From contig JAVSMN010000001.1 in the NCBI GenBank assembly GCA_032027205.1, positions 2,341,254-2,405,253 on the forward strand: DNA of 64,000 nt, in the 5' to 3' direction. The notes under the pieces are model-generated. The model was not told the origin of the DNA, ran no database searches, and saw only the letters and a program-made list of their open reading frames with translations. Of this stretch, positions 7,953-16,896 are shown in pieces. The translations under genes and the position numbers were made by a program. Each line of letters opens with the position of its first letter. Positions within the stretch are counted from its first letter, which is position 1. The stretch is from Zeimonas sp032027205. Lineage in GTDB: Bacteria > Pseudomonadota > Gammaproteobacteria > Burkholderiales > Burkholderiaceae_E.

Positions 7953-9926
7953 CTACGGAATGTCGGTGGGCATCGACAGCGCCGGCGCGACGCGGCCCAG
8001 GCGCGCCTTCAGCGACTGCGGCTGGCCGGTGAACAGCGCCGCGTAATAGACCGCATTGGTCAACACCTTCTTGACGTAGTCGCGCGTCTCGTTGAACGGG
8101 ATGATCTCGGCGAAGATTGCGCCCTCCACCGGGGTCGACAGCGTCGAGCGCCAACTGCGCGGGCGTCCCGGTCCGGCGTTGTACGCTGCCGAGGCGAGCA
8201 GCGGCGAGCCTTCGAGGTCGTCGAGCACGCTGCGCAGGTAGAAGGTGCCGAAGCGCAGGTTGGTGTCGAGGTCGTGCAACTGTTCGACGCGAAAGTCGCG
8301 CTCGCCGAGCTTCTTCGCGATCCAGCGCGCGGTGGCCGGCATGATCTGCATCAGGCCCTGCGCTCCGGCCCACGAGCGCGCGTCGCGCACGAAGCGCGAC
8401 TCCTGGCGGATCAACCCGTAGACCCACGCCGGATCGAGGTCGGCGCCGGCGGCCACCGGCTTCATCCGATCGAGGAAGGGCGAGACGAAGCGCAGCGCGA
8501 AATCGTGTTCGTCGCGCGTGCGATCGGCGGTGTTTACGCAGCGGTCGAGCACCTGCTCGGCGCAGGCCCAGCGCGCGGCGGCGAGCAGCTGCCGGTCGCT
8601 CATCCCGCGTAACTGGAAGTTCCACTCGCGATTGCCCTCGAAGCGCAGGCCCAGCGCGTAGAAGCGCAGCGCGCGGTCGAAGCCCGCGTTGTGCGCGGCC
8701 TGCGCGAGCTCGTCCTCGGTGGTGGCGAGCGCCGCCGGCGGCGGCGAGGTGAGCGAGCCGAGATCCTCGGCGGCGAGCCGGCCGTAGAACGTGAACTGGT
8801 CGGCGATCGGGCGCAACATCTCGTCGGCTTTCGCCGCATTTCCGGCCTCGCGCTCGACGCGCGCGTTCCAGTACACCCACGCCGGTTCGTTGCGCCCGGC
8901 CTCGCTCATCCGCGCGACGACCTTGCGCAGCGTCGACCAGTCCTGCTCGCGCAGCGCGGCGCGCGCGAGCCAGTTCCACGTCTCGTCGGTGGCGGGCGCG
9001 TCGAGCGAGGCGCGCGTCCATTCGAGCGCGCGCGGGTCGAGCCGACGCATCGCGGCGGCGGCGATCTGCGAGCGCGCGAACGCGACATCCGCCGGTTGCA
9101 GCGCCGGCGCGATCGCCTCCAGGCGCTCGCTCGCCTCCGACGGATCCTTGCGCGCGAGCCGCGACAGCGCGATCAGCAGCGTCTCGCGCGTGCGCTTTCC
9201 GGCCAGCGCCTTCGACGGATTGGACAATGCGAGATCGACCGCGCTCGAGTCGAGCGCGAGCCGCTCGCCGAGCAGTCGCACCGCGTCGGGCGTGTTCGTC
9301 TCGAGCGCCACAAGCAGCCGGGCGTGAAGGTCGTCGCGGCCTAGCGCCCGCGTGCGCAGTTGCGCATCGAGCAGTGCCGCGCAGCCCGGAGCGAAGTTGC
9401 GCACGGAAAAGAGCACCGCGCGCGCGCGCGGTGCGGGTTGCGCCCGCTCGACGTTGCCGAGCGACGCATAGCAGTGCACTTCGTCGTCGTCGCGCAGGAT
9501 CCAGCGCGCGTATTCGGCGTCGAAGGCCGGCCACTCGTGGCGCCGTCCGAGATCGAGCATCCAGTCGCGGCTGAGCAGGTCGGCGACGAGCGTGCCCTCG
9601 TGCTGCGCGAGGAAGCGCTGCACGTCGGCGTCCGCCGAGCCGGGTGGAATCTCGTGAGGGGACCGCTGCAGTCGCAGCCGCAACCGCCAGTAATCGAGGT
9701 ACACGGCGAGCGGATGGCCCTGCGCCTGCGCGGCCATCGCCTCGAAACGCGTCGGATCGTTCTTGGTGAATGCCTGCTGCGCGGCGACGAAGGCTTCGTC
9801 CACGCCGAGCGACGTCGTCGCTGCAGCCTTGGGCGGTTCGGGGCGGCGCTTGGAAGCCTCCGCGGGCGGAAGAACCGAAAGACCGATCAGTCCTACAATC
9901 GCCGCGATCGCGATCCGGTACGTCAT
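7953..9926 (-). CDS. slt: soluble lytic murein transglycosylase (Slt70 type)
   Basis: This periplasmic enzyme cleaves peptidoglycan glycan strands to 1,6-anhydromuropeptides. The 657-residue protein starts with a Sec signal peptide (hydrophobic residues 5-19, cleavage probably after the AEAS region near 25). It then has a long alpha-helical superhelix region and a C-terminal SLT domain. The catalytic glutamate is in IRQESRF at about residue 509, followed by GLMQIMP and the AAYNAGPGR motif, all as in Slt70. It is transcribed away from the 5-formyl-THF cyclo-ligase gene, with only 59 bp between the two starts. Confidence 0.93.
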   Translation of the reverse strand: MTYRIAIAAIVGLIGLSVLPPAEASKRRPEPPKAAATTSLGVDEAFVAAQQAFTKNDPTRFEAMAAQAQGHPLAVYLDYWRLRLRLQRSPHEIPPGSADADVQRFLAQHEGTLVADLLSRDWMLDLGRRHEWPAFDAEYARWILRDDDEVHCYASLGNVERAQPAPRARAVLFSVRNFAPGCAALLDAQLRTRALGRDDLHARLLVALETNTPDAVRLLGERLALDSSAVDLALSNPSKALAGKRTRETLLIALSRLARKDPSEASERLEAIAPALQPADVAFARSQIAAAAMRRLDPRALEWTRASLDAPATDETWNWLARAALREQDWSTLRKVVARMSEAGRNEPAWVYWNARVEREAGNAAKADEMLRPIADQFTFYGRLAAEDLGSLTSPPPAALATTEDELAQAAHNAGFDRALRFYALGLRFEGNREWNFQLRGMSDRQLLAAARWACAEQVLDRCVNTADRTRDEHDFALRFVSPFLDRMKPVAAGADLDPAWVYGLIRQESRFVRDARSWAGAQGLMQIMPATARWIAKKLGERDFRVEQLHDLDTNLRFGTFYLRSVLDDLEGSPLLASAAYNAGPGRPRSWRSTLSTPVEGAIFAEIIPFNETRDYVKKVLTNAVYYAALFTGQPQSLKARLGRVAPALSMPTDIP

Positions 9927-9985
9927 CGTCGCTCTGCCTACTCAAACACCGCTCGGTGCCCGGCGGCACCCGGATCGAGCATACC

Positions 9986-10558
9986 ATGCGCGTCGTCGAT
10001 GAAATCACTCGAACTCGTGCGCGCAACGCCTTGATTCGCTGGCGTTGCGAACGCGACGCCGCGCTCGCCGAACGGGCCGACGAGGCGCTGCGCGAGCGGC
10101 TCGGGGCGCTGATGTGCGAAGAGCCTTTCACGCGCGCGCGCGTGCTCGGCGTCTACTGGCCGATCCGCGGCGAGCCGGCGCTGGCTGCATGCTACGAGCG
10201 CTGGGAGTCCGAAGGGAAAGCACTTGCGTTGCCGCGCATCGGCGAGGGGGGCGCGCTCGAGTTCGGACGGTGGCGGCGCGACGGCGAAGTGCGCGTCGAA
10301 CGCTTCGCGATTCCCGTTCCGCACCCTTTCGAGACGGTCGAGCCGGATCTGCTGATCGTGCCGTGTGTCGGTTTCGACGTGCGCGGCTATCGGCTCGGCT
10401 ACGGCGGCGGACACTACGATCGCACGCTCGCGCGGCGGCCGATCGCGGCCATCGGCGTCGGCTACGACGCGTGCGAGCTCGAACGCTTCGACGCCGAGGT
10501 CTACGATCGTCCGCTGCCGGTGATCGTCACGGAGTCGCGCGTGATTCAGACTCGGTGA
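9986..10558 (+). CDS. 5-formyltetrahydrofolate cyclo-ligase
   Basis: The enzyme converts 5-formyl-THF to 5,10-methenyl-THF with ATP, returning the stored folate to one-carbon metabolism. From the ATG at 9986 it has 190 residues. The diagnostic C-terminal motif VGFDVRGYRLGYGGGHYD is intact, and the basic N-terminus (RTRARN) fits the ATP-binding start of the family. The frame is open further upstream, but that would run into the divergent slt gene. Its last 32 bp overlap the end of the EAL gene on the other strand. In many proteobacteria a 6S RNA gene sits just upstream of this gene, but there is no room for one here. Confidence 0.9.
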   Translation: MRVVDEITRTRARNALIRWRCERDAALAERADEALRERLGALMCEEPFTRARVLGVYWPIRGEPALAACYERWESEGKALALPRIGEGGALEFGRWRRDGEVRVERFAIPVPHPFETVEPDLLIVPCVGFDVRGYRLGYGGGHYDRTLARRPIAAIGVGYDACELERFDAEVYDRPLPVIVTESRVIQTR

Positions 10559-11873
10559 CGCGAAGCGCGGCATTGCGGTTCGTGCACCATTCGACGAAAT
10601 CGTCCGGCGGCAGCGCCGGCGACAGGTGGAATCCCTGCGCGAGATCGCAGCCAAGCTCGCGCAGCCGCGCCTCGGCGAAGGCGTTCTCGACGCCTTCGGC
10701 GACCGTGTCGAGCTCGAACGCATGCGCCAGCTCGACGAGCGCGCGCACGATGCGGTGGTCGTTGCGTCCCGAGGCGATCGTCTCCACGAAACTGCGGTCG
10801 ATCTTCAGCTCGTCCAGCGGGAAGCGGGGCAGGTAGCTGAGCGACGAGTAGCCGGTGCCGAAGTCGTCGATCGACAGCCGGCAACCGAGCGCGCGCAACT
10901 CGCCGGCCAGCGCGATCGCCGAGCGCTCGTTGCGGATCAGCGCGCTCTCGGTGAGCTCGAGAGTGAGCCGGTTCGCGTCCACCCCCCAGATCTGCAGCGA
11001 CTGCGCGACCAGCTCGGGCAGCGTCGCGTCGCCGAAGGTGATCGCCGACAGGTTGATTGCGACCGACAGATCGAGCCCGCCGGCCTTCCACTTCGACACG
11101 TAGCGCAGCGCGGTGTTCATCGTGAAGCGCGTGAGTTCGGCAATCAGCCCGCGTTCCTCGGCGATCGAGGCGATCGTGGCGGCCGCGACCGCGCGGCCGT
11201 CGGCGCGTCGCCACCGGATCAGCGCTTCGGCGGACTGGCAGCGACCGCTGCGCAGGTCGACCTGTGGCTGGAAGTGCACTTCGAGCTCGTTGCGCGCCAG
11301 CGCCTCGTGCAGGTCGCGCTCGATCTCGTGGCGGCGCAGCCCCGAGCCGTGGTCGTCGTTCACGCGCAGGATGCGAACGTGATCCTCGCGCCCGAGCGAT
11401 TGCGCCGCCGCTTCCGAAGCGACGGCGACGAGCCGTTCCCCGCCCGGGGTCGATCCGGGAGGCGCCCAGGCGCCGCCGATCGACGGACGCAGGCGAATGG
11501 GCTGCGCGCGCTGCGCGAGCTTCAGCGGCGCCGACAGCGCCTGGATCAGCGAATGGCTGGCCAGCTCGGCGAGCGCTTCGCTCGCCAGGCCGGGCAGCAG
11601 CACCCACGCTTCCTCGCGCGACGCGAAGGCATAGCGGTCGGCAGGACGCAGGACCGTTTCCATCCGTCGTGCGATCTCGTCGAGCGCCGGACGATCGTTC
11701 GCCGCTCGCGCGAGCGCGTCGATGCGATCGGATCGGTTCAGCGCGACGACGAGCACGACGGTTCGCAGGCCCTCGCCGTGCGTGGCCGCGTCGGCGTCGC
11801 CGAGCAGCTGCGCCGCGGTGCGCTCGCGCAGGCCGCAGGCGGCGACCGCGGGCTCTTCGCAGCCGTTCGCCAC
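10527..11873 (-). CDS. c-di-GMP phosphodiesterase with degenerate GGDEF and intact EAL domain
   Basis: The EAL domain hydrolyses c-di-GMP to pGpG. From a GTG at 11873 the protein has 448 residues. Residues 38-170 resemble a GGDEF domain without its signature motif, so that part is probably not a cyclase. The EAL domain covers about 180-435 and keeps the expected residues: EALIRW at 216-221, N274, LELTE at 305-309, DDFGTG at 336-341, K357, and E393 in VAEGVE. It should therefore be active. The gene starts 10 bp after the stop of an HD-GYP protein. The GTG choice is by position; the frame continues upstream inside that gene. Confidence 0.82.
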   Translation of the reverse strand: MANGCEEPAVAACGLRERTAAQLLGDADAATHGEGLRTVVLVVALNRSDRIDALARAANDRPALDEIARRMETVLRPADRYAFASREEAWVLLPGLASEALAELASHSLIQALSAPLKLAQRAQPIRLRPSIGGAWAPPGSTPGGERLVAVASEAAAQSLGREDHVRILRVNDDHGSGLRRHEIERDLHEALARNELEVHFQPQVDLRSGRCQSAEALIRWRRADGRAVAAATIASIAEERGLIAELTRFTMNTALRYVSKWKAGGLDLSVAINLSAITFGDATLPELVAQSLQIWGVDANRLTLELTESALIRNERSAIALAGELRALGCRLSIDDFGTGYSSLSYLPRFPLDELKIDRSFVETIASGRNDHRIVRALVELAHAFELDTVAEGVENAFAEARLRELGCDLAQGFHLSPALPPDDFVEWCTNRNAALRVTESESRATP

Positions 11874-11883
11874 CGGGCGGCCC

Positions 11884-13470
11884 CTATCCGACTGCCGGCT
11901 CGGCCGCCAGCGCCGCTTCGTGCGCGTAGTAATCGCGCAGCCGCAGTCCGTAGGCGCCGGCCGCCAGACCGCGAACGATGCGCACGCGAACGGTATCCGC
12001 CGTCTTCGACCGGTGCAGCAGGTTGCGCTCGAAAGGCTCGGGCAGCGGCGTCTTGTCGGGTGCGGTGAGCACCAGCACGCGCGGCTCGAGCCGGCGCACC
12101 CGGTTGTGCGCGAGCACGGCGGCGACTTCGCCGCTGGAGAGCTCGACGAAGCTGCCGACCGGGAATATGCCAACCGCCTGCACGAACTGCTCGACCAGCG
12201 ACTCGTGGAACGACGTGCCGGCCCACTCGTACAGGTTCATCAGCGCATCCTGCGGCGCGCAGGCGTTCGCGTAGGCGCGCGCGGTGATCAGCGCGGCGAA
12301 GCTGTCGGCGATGGCCGACATGCGGCCGTAGATGCCGATCTCGTCGCCGCGCAGCCCCTTCGGATAGCCGGAACCGTCCAGGCGCTCGTGATGCTGCGCG
12401 ATGCCCTCGACGATCGCCGGGGCGAGTTGCACGCTCGAGGCGAGCGCGTCGAGGCCCAGACGCACGTGTTCCTTGACGATGTTGTATTCGGCCGGTGCGA
12501 GCATGCCCGGCTTCTCGAGCAGCGCGTTGGGCAGCCGCGTCTTGCCGACGTCGGCGAGCATGCCGATCATGCCGAGATTCGCGAGCTCGGGCCGAGGAAA
12601 GCCCAGGTGACGGCCGAGCGCGACCAGGTACAGCGCCACCTTCACGCCGTGTTGGTAGGTCAGTACACTTTCCTCGCGAAGTCGGGCGACCCACATCAGC
12701 GCGTCGGGGTTCTCGACCATGCTCTCGACGATCTGGTCGACGGCCCCGCTGACCTGCTGCACGTCGGGCACGCGGCCCTGGCGCACGTCGGCGACCAACG
12801 CGTCGAGCGCGCGCGCGCCGATGCCGAAGGCCTCGCGCGCACGCGGCAGCTCGGCTTCGACCTGCGTGCGGTCGGCATAGCGGTGCAACTCGATTCCCTT
12901 GGGCAGCCGGATGTCGAGCGCCGGGCGCCTGGCCGTCGTCGAATTGCGTGTTCGATTCGCCGCGCGCGAGCGACCGCCGGGGTGCAGCCAGTCGAGCGCG
13001 CGACGCCAGGTCGAGTCGTGCGGCGCCTGGGGCGTGGCGATTGCCGTGGCGCGGATGAAGTCGCGAAAGCGCTCGCGCGTCTGGCGGCTGATCTTCACGT
13101 CGGCGCGGATGCGCACCGGGCGCACCGCGGCCGGGCGTGCCGTGGACTTCTCGTCGAGCACGGTGTCGAAGTGCAGCGGCGTCGGCGAGGACGCGGCCGG
13201 CGCAGCCGATTCGTCGCGCAGCTCGGCTTCGCGGATCGCGTCGGCGAGCGCCGAATGCGAGAGATCGAGGTCCACGTACACGTACTGGCAGTAGCGGCGC
13301 AGCCTGTCGAGCTCGATCCGGCTGTCGACGAGGAAGCCCTGCAGCAGGAACGGCGTGTCGAGCCAGGGTCGATCGAGCTCGACGACGAACATGCCTTCCT
13401 GCAGCCTCTCGACCGGGATCTGGTAGCGCTTCACCGAGGCGAGGCCCGGTTCGGGCTGCGTGGTCGACAT
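11884..13470 (-). CDS. DUF3391/HD-GYP domain protein with degenerate HD dyad
   Basis: This 528-residue protein belongs to the class II c-di-GMP phosphodiesterase family. Residues 16-70 form the DUF3391 domain (VERLQEGMFVVELDRPW), residues 85-190 are low-complexity and basic, and residues 260-440 form the HD-GYP domain. H274, K310, H335, H360-H361, the GYP motif at 368-370 and D389 are present. The HD dyad itself reads A306-D307, so one metal-binding histidine is missing. The protein ends in a segment (GAYGLRLRDYY) shared with the second paralogue in this window. It is followed 10 bp later by the EAL gene. Catalysis is doubtful; a c-di-GMP binding or scaffold role is possible. Confidence 0.85.
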   Translation of the reverse strand: MSTTQPEPGLASVKRYQIPVERLQEGMFVVELDRPWLDTPFLLQGFLVDSRIELDRLRRYCQYVYVDLDLSHSALADAIREAELRDESAAPAASSPTPLHFDTVLDEKSTARPAAVRPVRIRADVKISRQTRERFRDFIRATAIATPQAPHDSTWRRALDWLHPGGRSRAANRTRNSTTARRPALDIRLPKGIELHRYADRTQVEAELPRAREAFGIGARALDALVADVRQGRVPDVQQVSGAVDQIVESMVENPDALMWVARLREESVLTYQHGVKVALYLVALGRHLGFPRPELANLGMIGMLADVGKTRLPNALLEKPGMLAPAEYNIVKEHVRLGLDALASSVQLAPAIVEGIAQHHERLDGSGYPKGLRGDEIGIYGRMSAIADSFAALITARAYANACAPQDALMNLYEWAGTSFHESLVEQFVQAVGIFPVGSFVELSSGEVAAVLAHNRVRRLEPRVLVLTAPDKTPLPEPFERNLLHRSKTADTVRVRIVRGLAAGAYGLRLRDYYAHEAALAAEPAVG

Positions 13471-13527
13471 CGCGGGATGCGGGCGCGCGGCTCTGGGGTG
13501 GTTCGTGGTGAGCCGATGGTAACGAGC

Positions 13528-13556
13528 GCGGGGCGCCACGTTGCCGAGCGCCCCGC
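13528..13556. terminator. GC-rich hairpin downstream of metF
   Basis: A perfect 9-bp inverted repeat (GCGGGGCGC / GCGCCCCGC) with an 11-nt loop lies between metF and the HD-GYP gene on the minus strand. There is no U-tract after it on either strand, so it may be a Rho-assisted or processing site rather than a true intrinsic terminator. Confidence 0.35.
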
Positions 13557-13628
13557 CGCCGGTCGGGTCATCGGCAACAGAGTCCGACGAACGGCAAGAC
13601 GACGGTCGCCGGCGGAGCCGGGGAGCCC

Positions 13629-14468
13629 TCAGCGCGGCGCGGCCAGCGCTTCGAGGATCGCGCTGGTCGGGCCCGACTGGTTCAGCGTGTAGAAATGCAG
13701 GCCCGGCGCACCCTCGGCCACGAGCCGCCGGCACATCGAAGCGACGGCTTCGGCGCCGAAGGCGCGGATCGCCTCGACGTCGTCGCCGCAGGCGGCCAGC
13801 TCGAGCCGGATCCAGCGCGGAATCTCGGCGCCGCAGGAGTCGGAGAAGCGCGCTAGTTGCGAGAAGTTCGAGATCGGCATGATGCCGGGCACGATCGGCA
13901 CATCGATGCCGATGCCGGCCGCCGCGTCGCGAAAGCGCAGATACGCATCCGCGTTGAAGAAGTACTGCGTGATCGCCGAGTCGGCGCCCGCACGGATCTT
14001 CGTCGCGAAGGCCTGCAGGTCGTCGCGCGGCGAGCGCGCCTGCGGGTGCATCTCCGGATAGGCGGCGACCTCGATGTGGAACCATTCGCCGGTCTCGGCG
14101 CGAACGAAGGAGACCAGATCGCTCGCGTAGCGAAACTCGCCGCCGGCGCGCATGCCCGAGGGCAGGTCGCCGCGCAACAGCACCAGTCGGCGGATGCCTT
14201 GCTCGCGATACAGCGCGAGCAGCTCGCGCACCGATTCGCGCGACGCGCCCACGCAAGACAAGTGCGGTGCGACGACGCGGCCTTCCGCGACGATCTCGCC
14301 GACGGTGGCGAGCGTCTTGTCGCGCGTCACGCCGCCTGCGCCGTAGGTGACGCTGTAGAACGCGGGATCGAAACGCGACAGCGCTCGACGCACGTCGCGC
14401 AACTTCTCGACGCCCGTCGGCGTGTTCGGCGGAAAGAACTCGAAGCTGATCGTCCCTGGCATCTTCAT
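13629..14468 (-). CDS. metF: 5,10-methylenetetrahydrofolate reductase MetF
   Basis: MetF is a FAD enzyme that reduces 5,10-methylene-THF to 5-methyl-THF, the methyl donor for methionine synthesis. The protein has 279 residues. It shows the N-terminal SFEFFPP motif with its catalytic glutamate, the FYSVTYGAGG segment, the RGDLP loop and the QYFFNADAY region of the TIM barrel, all as in bacterial MetF. The ATG at 14468 overlaps the tlyA stop (ATGA), so it is translationally coupled to that gene. With ahcY upstream it forms a methyl-cycle operon probably controlled by the SAH riboswitch at its head. Confidence 0.95.
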   Translation of the reverse strand: MKMPGTISFEFFPPNTPTGVEKLRDVRRALSRFDPAFYSVTYGAGGVTRDKTLATVGEIVAEGRVVAPHLSCVGASRESVRELLALYREQGIRRLVLLRGDLPSGMRAGGEFRYASDLVSFVRAETGEWFHIEVAAYPEMHPQARSPRDDLQAFATKIRAGADSAITQYFFNADAYLRFRDAAAGIGIDVPIVPGIMPISNFSQLARFSDSCGAEIPRWIRLELAACGDDVEAIRAFGAEAVASMCRRLVAEGAPGLHFYTLNQSGPTSAILEALAAPR

Positions 14469-15220
14469 TTTCGTGCCTCGAGAAAGAACTCGCGGTTGCC
14501 GTCGCCGCCGGCGATCGGGCTGTCGAACCAGTCCTCGGGAATCCAACCGCCGTCGCGCGCCGACTGTTCGATGCGCTCGCGCACCTCGCCGTAGCGTTCG
14601 CTTTCGCGCACGATGCCGCGCCGATCCACGGCTCCCGGGCCGAGTTCGAACTGCGGCTTGACCAGCGCGAGCAATCGCGCGCCGGGCCGGGCGAGCGCGA
14701 ACGCCGGTGCGAGGGCATGCGCCAGGGAGATGAACGAGAGGTCGACGACGATCAGGTCGAAGCCGCCCGGCGGGTAGGCGTCGCCGAGCGATGCGGCGTC
14801 GATCTGGCGCACGTTCAACCCCTCGAAGGCGCGCACGCGTGGATCGGCGCGCAGCGATTCGTGCAGCTGCGCATGACCGACGTCGACACCGACGATGCGC
14901 GCGGCGCCCGCACGCAGCAGGCAGTCGGTGAAGCCGCCCGTGCTCTGCCCGAGGTCGAGGCAGACGAGCCCGCTGACGTCGATGCCGCTCAGCGCGAGAG
15001 CGCCCTCGAGTTTCAGCCCGCCGCGCGAGACGTAGCGCAGTTCGGCGTCGTCGGACACCTCGATCTCGCAACCGTCGGGCAAGCGCTCGCCGGCCTTGCG
15101 CGGAGCCGTCCAGCCGTCCGCACCGAGCCAGCGCACTGCGCCGCTGTCGATCAACCGCTGCGCAGCCGAGCGCGTGGGCGCCAGGCCGCGGGCAACGAGA
15201 AGCTGGTCGGCGCGGATCAT
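14465..15220 (-). CDS. tlyA: TlyA-family rRNA (cytidine-2'-O)-methyltransferase
   Basis: This 251-residue protein has an N-terminal S4 RNA-binding domain (residues 3-65, RADQLLVARGLAPTRSAAQ) and a FtsJ-like SAM methyltransferase domain. The 2'-O-methyltransferase Lys-Asp-Lys-Glu set can be traced in SRGGLKL, the VVDLSFISL aspartate, LVKPQFE and the C-terminal FFLEA. The mycobacterial homologue methylates cytidines of 16S and 23S rRNA. It lies between ahcY and metF on the minus strand, an arrangement common in beta-proteobacteria. Its presence with the methyl-cycle genes may only reflect SAM usage. Confidence 0.88.
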   Translation of the reverse strand: MIRADQLLVARGLAPTRSAAQRLIDSGAVRWLGADGWTAPRKAGERLPDGCEIEVSDDAELRYVSRGGLKLEGALALSGIDVSGLVCLDLGQSTGGFTDCLLRAGAARIVGVDVGHAQLHESLRADPRVRAFEGLNVRQIDAASLGDAYPPGGFDLIVVDLSFISLAHALAPAFALARPGARLLALVKPQFELGPGAVDRRGIVRESERYGEVRERIEQSARDGGWIPEDWFDSPIAGGDGNREFFLEARK

Positions 15221-15286
15221 GTCGATCGTGGGGCTGCGAGCATGCCGGCCTCGTCGTAGCGGGCGAGCGCGGTCGGCAGCAGACGA

Positions 15287-16708
<1,422 letters not shown>

Positions 16709-16807
16709 CGTCACTCCTCGAAATGCGAAAGGGTGCCGACGCGACAGAAGCGGGGAGACGGATCGCGCGAAGCGCGATCGATGTGCGCCCGTCTGCCGTG
16801 ACGGATC

Positions 16808-16877
16808 ACGGTTCGACGAGCGCCGTTGAATCGGTTCCCGAGCCTGGCGGCCACCGAAAGGGACAGGCCGTTGCAGC
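16808..16877 (-). promoter_or_regulatory. SAH riboswitch in the ahcY leader
   Basis: On the minus strand the leader begins CCCGAGGAGCGCTGCAACGG, the conserved opening of the S-adenosylhomocysteine riboswitch. I can pair CCCGAG (16877-16872) with CTCGGG (16832-16827) as P1, CGGCC (16860-16856) with GGCCG (16842-16838) as P2, and GAGCGC (16871-16866) with GCGCTC (16813-16808) as the pseudoknot. The known family activates ahcY expression when SAH binds. Its position between a consensus -10 box and the ahcY ribosome-binding site fits this. Confidence 0.93.
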
Positions 16878-16885
16878 GCTCCTCG

Positions 16886-16891
16886 GGATCG
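16886..16891 (-). promoter_or_regulatory. -10 box of the ahcY promoter
   Basis: A perfect TATAAT on the minus strand ends 8 nt before the first riboswitch base, so transcription should start at about 16879, right at the edge of the aptamer. The -35 region overlaps the end of the upstream HD-GYP gene and shows no consensus match. Confidence 0.75.
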
Positions 16892-16896
16892 CGGGA

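Noticed and set aside
9927..9985. A 6S RNA gene, often found next to the 5-formyl-THF cyclo-ligase gene
   Set aside because: Only 59 bp separate the divergent start codons, far too little, and no 6S-like fold is visible.
5656..10131. A 1491-codon open frame on the minus strand across cca, the epimerase-like gene and slt
   Set aside because: It runs out of frame through three firmly identified genes and consists of Arg/Ala-rich sequence without motifs. It is an artefact of high GC.
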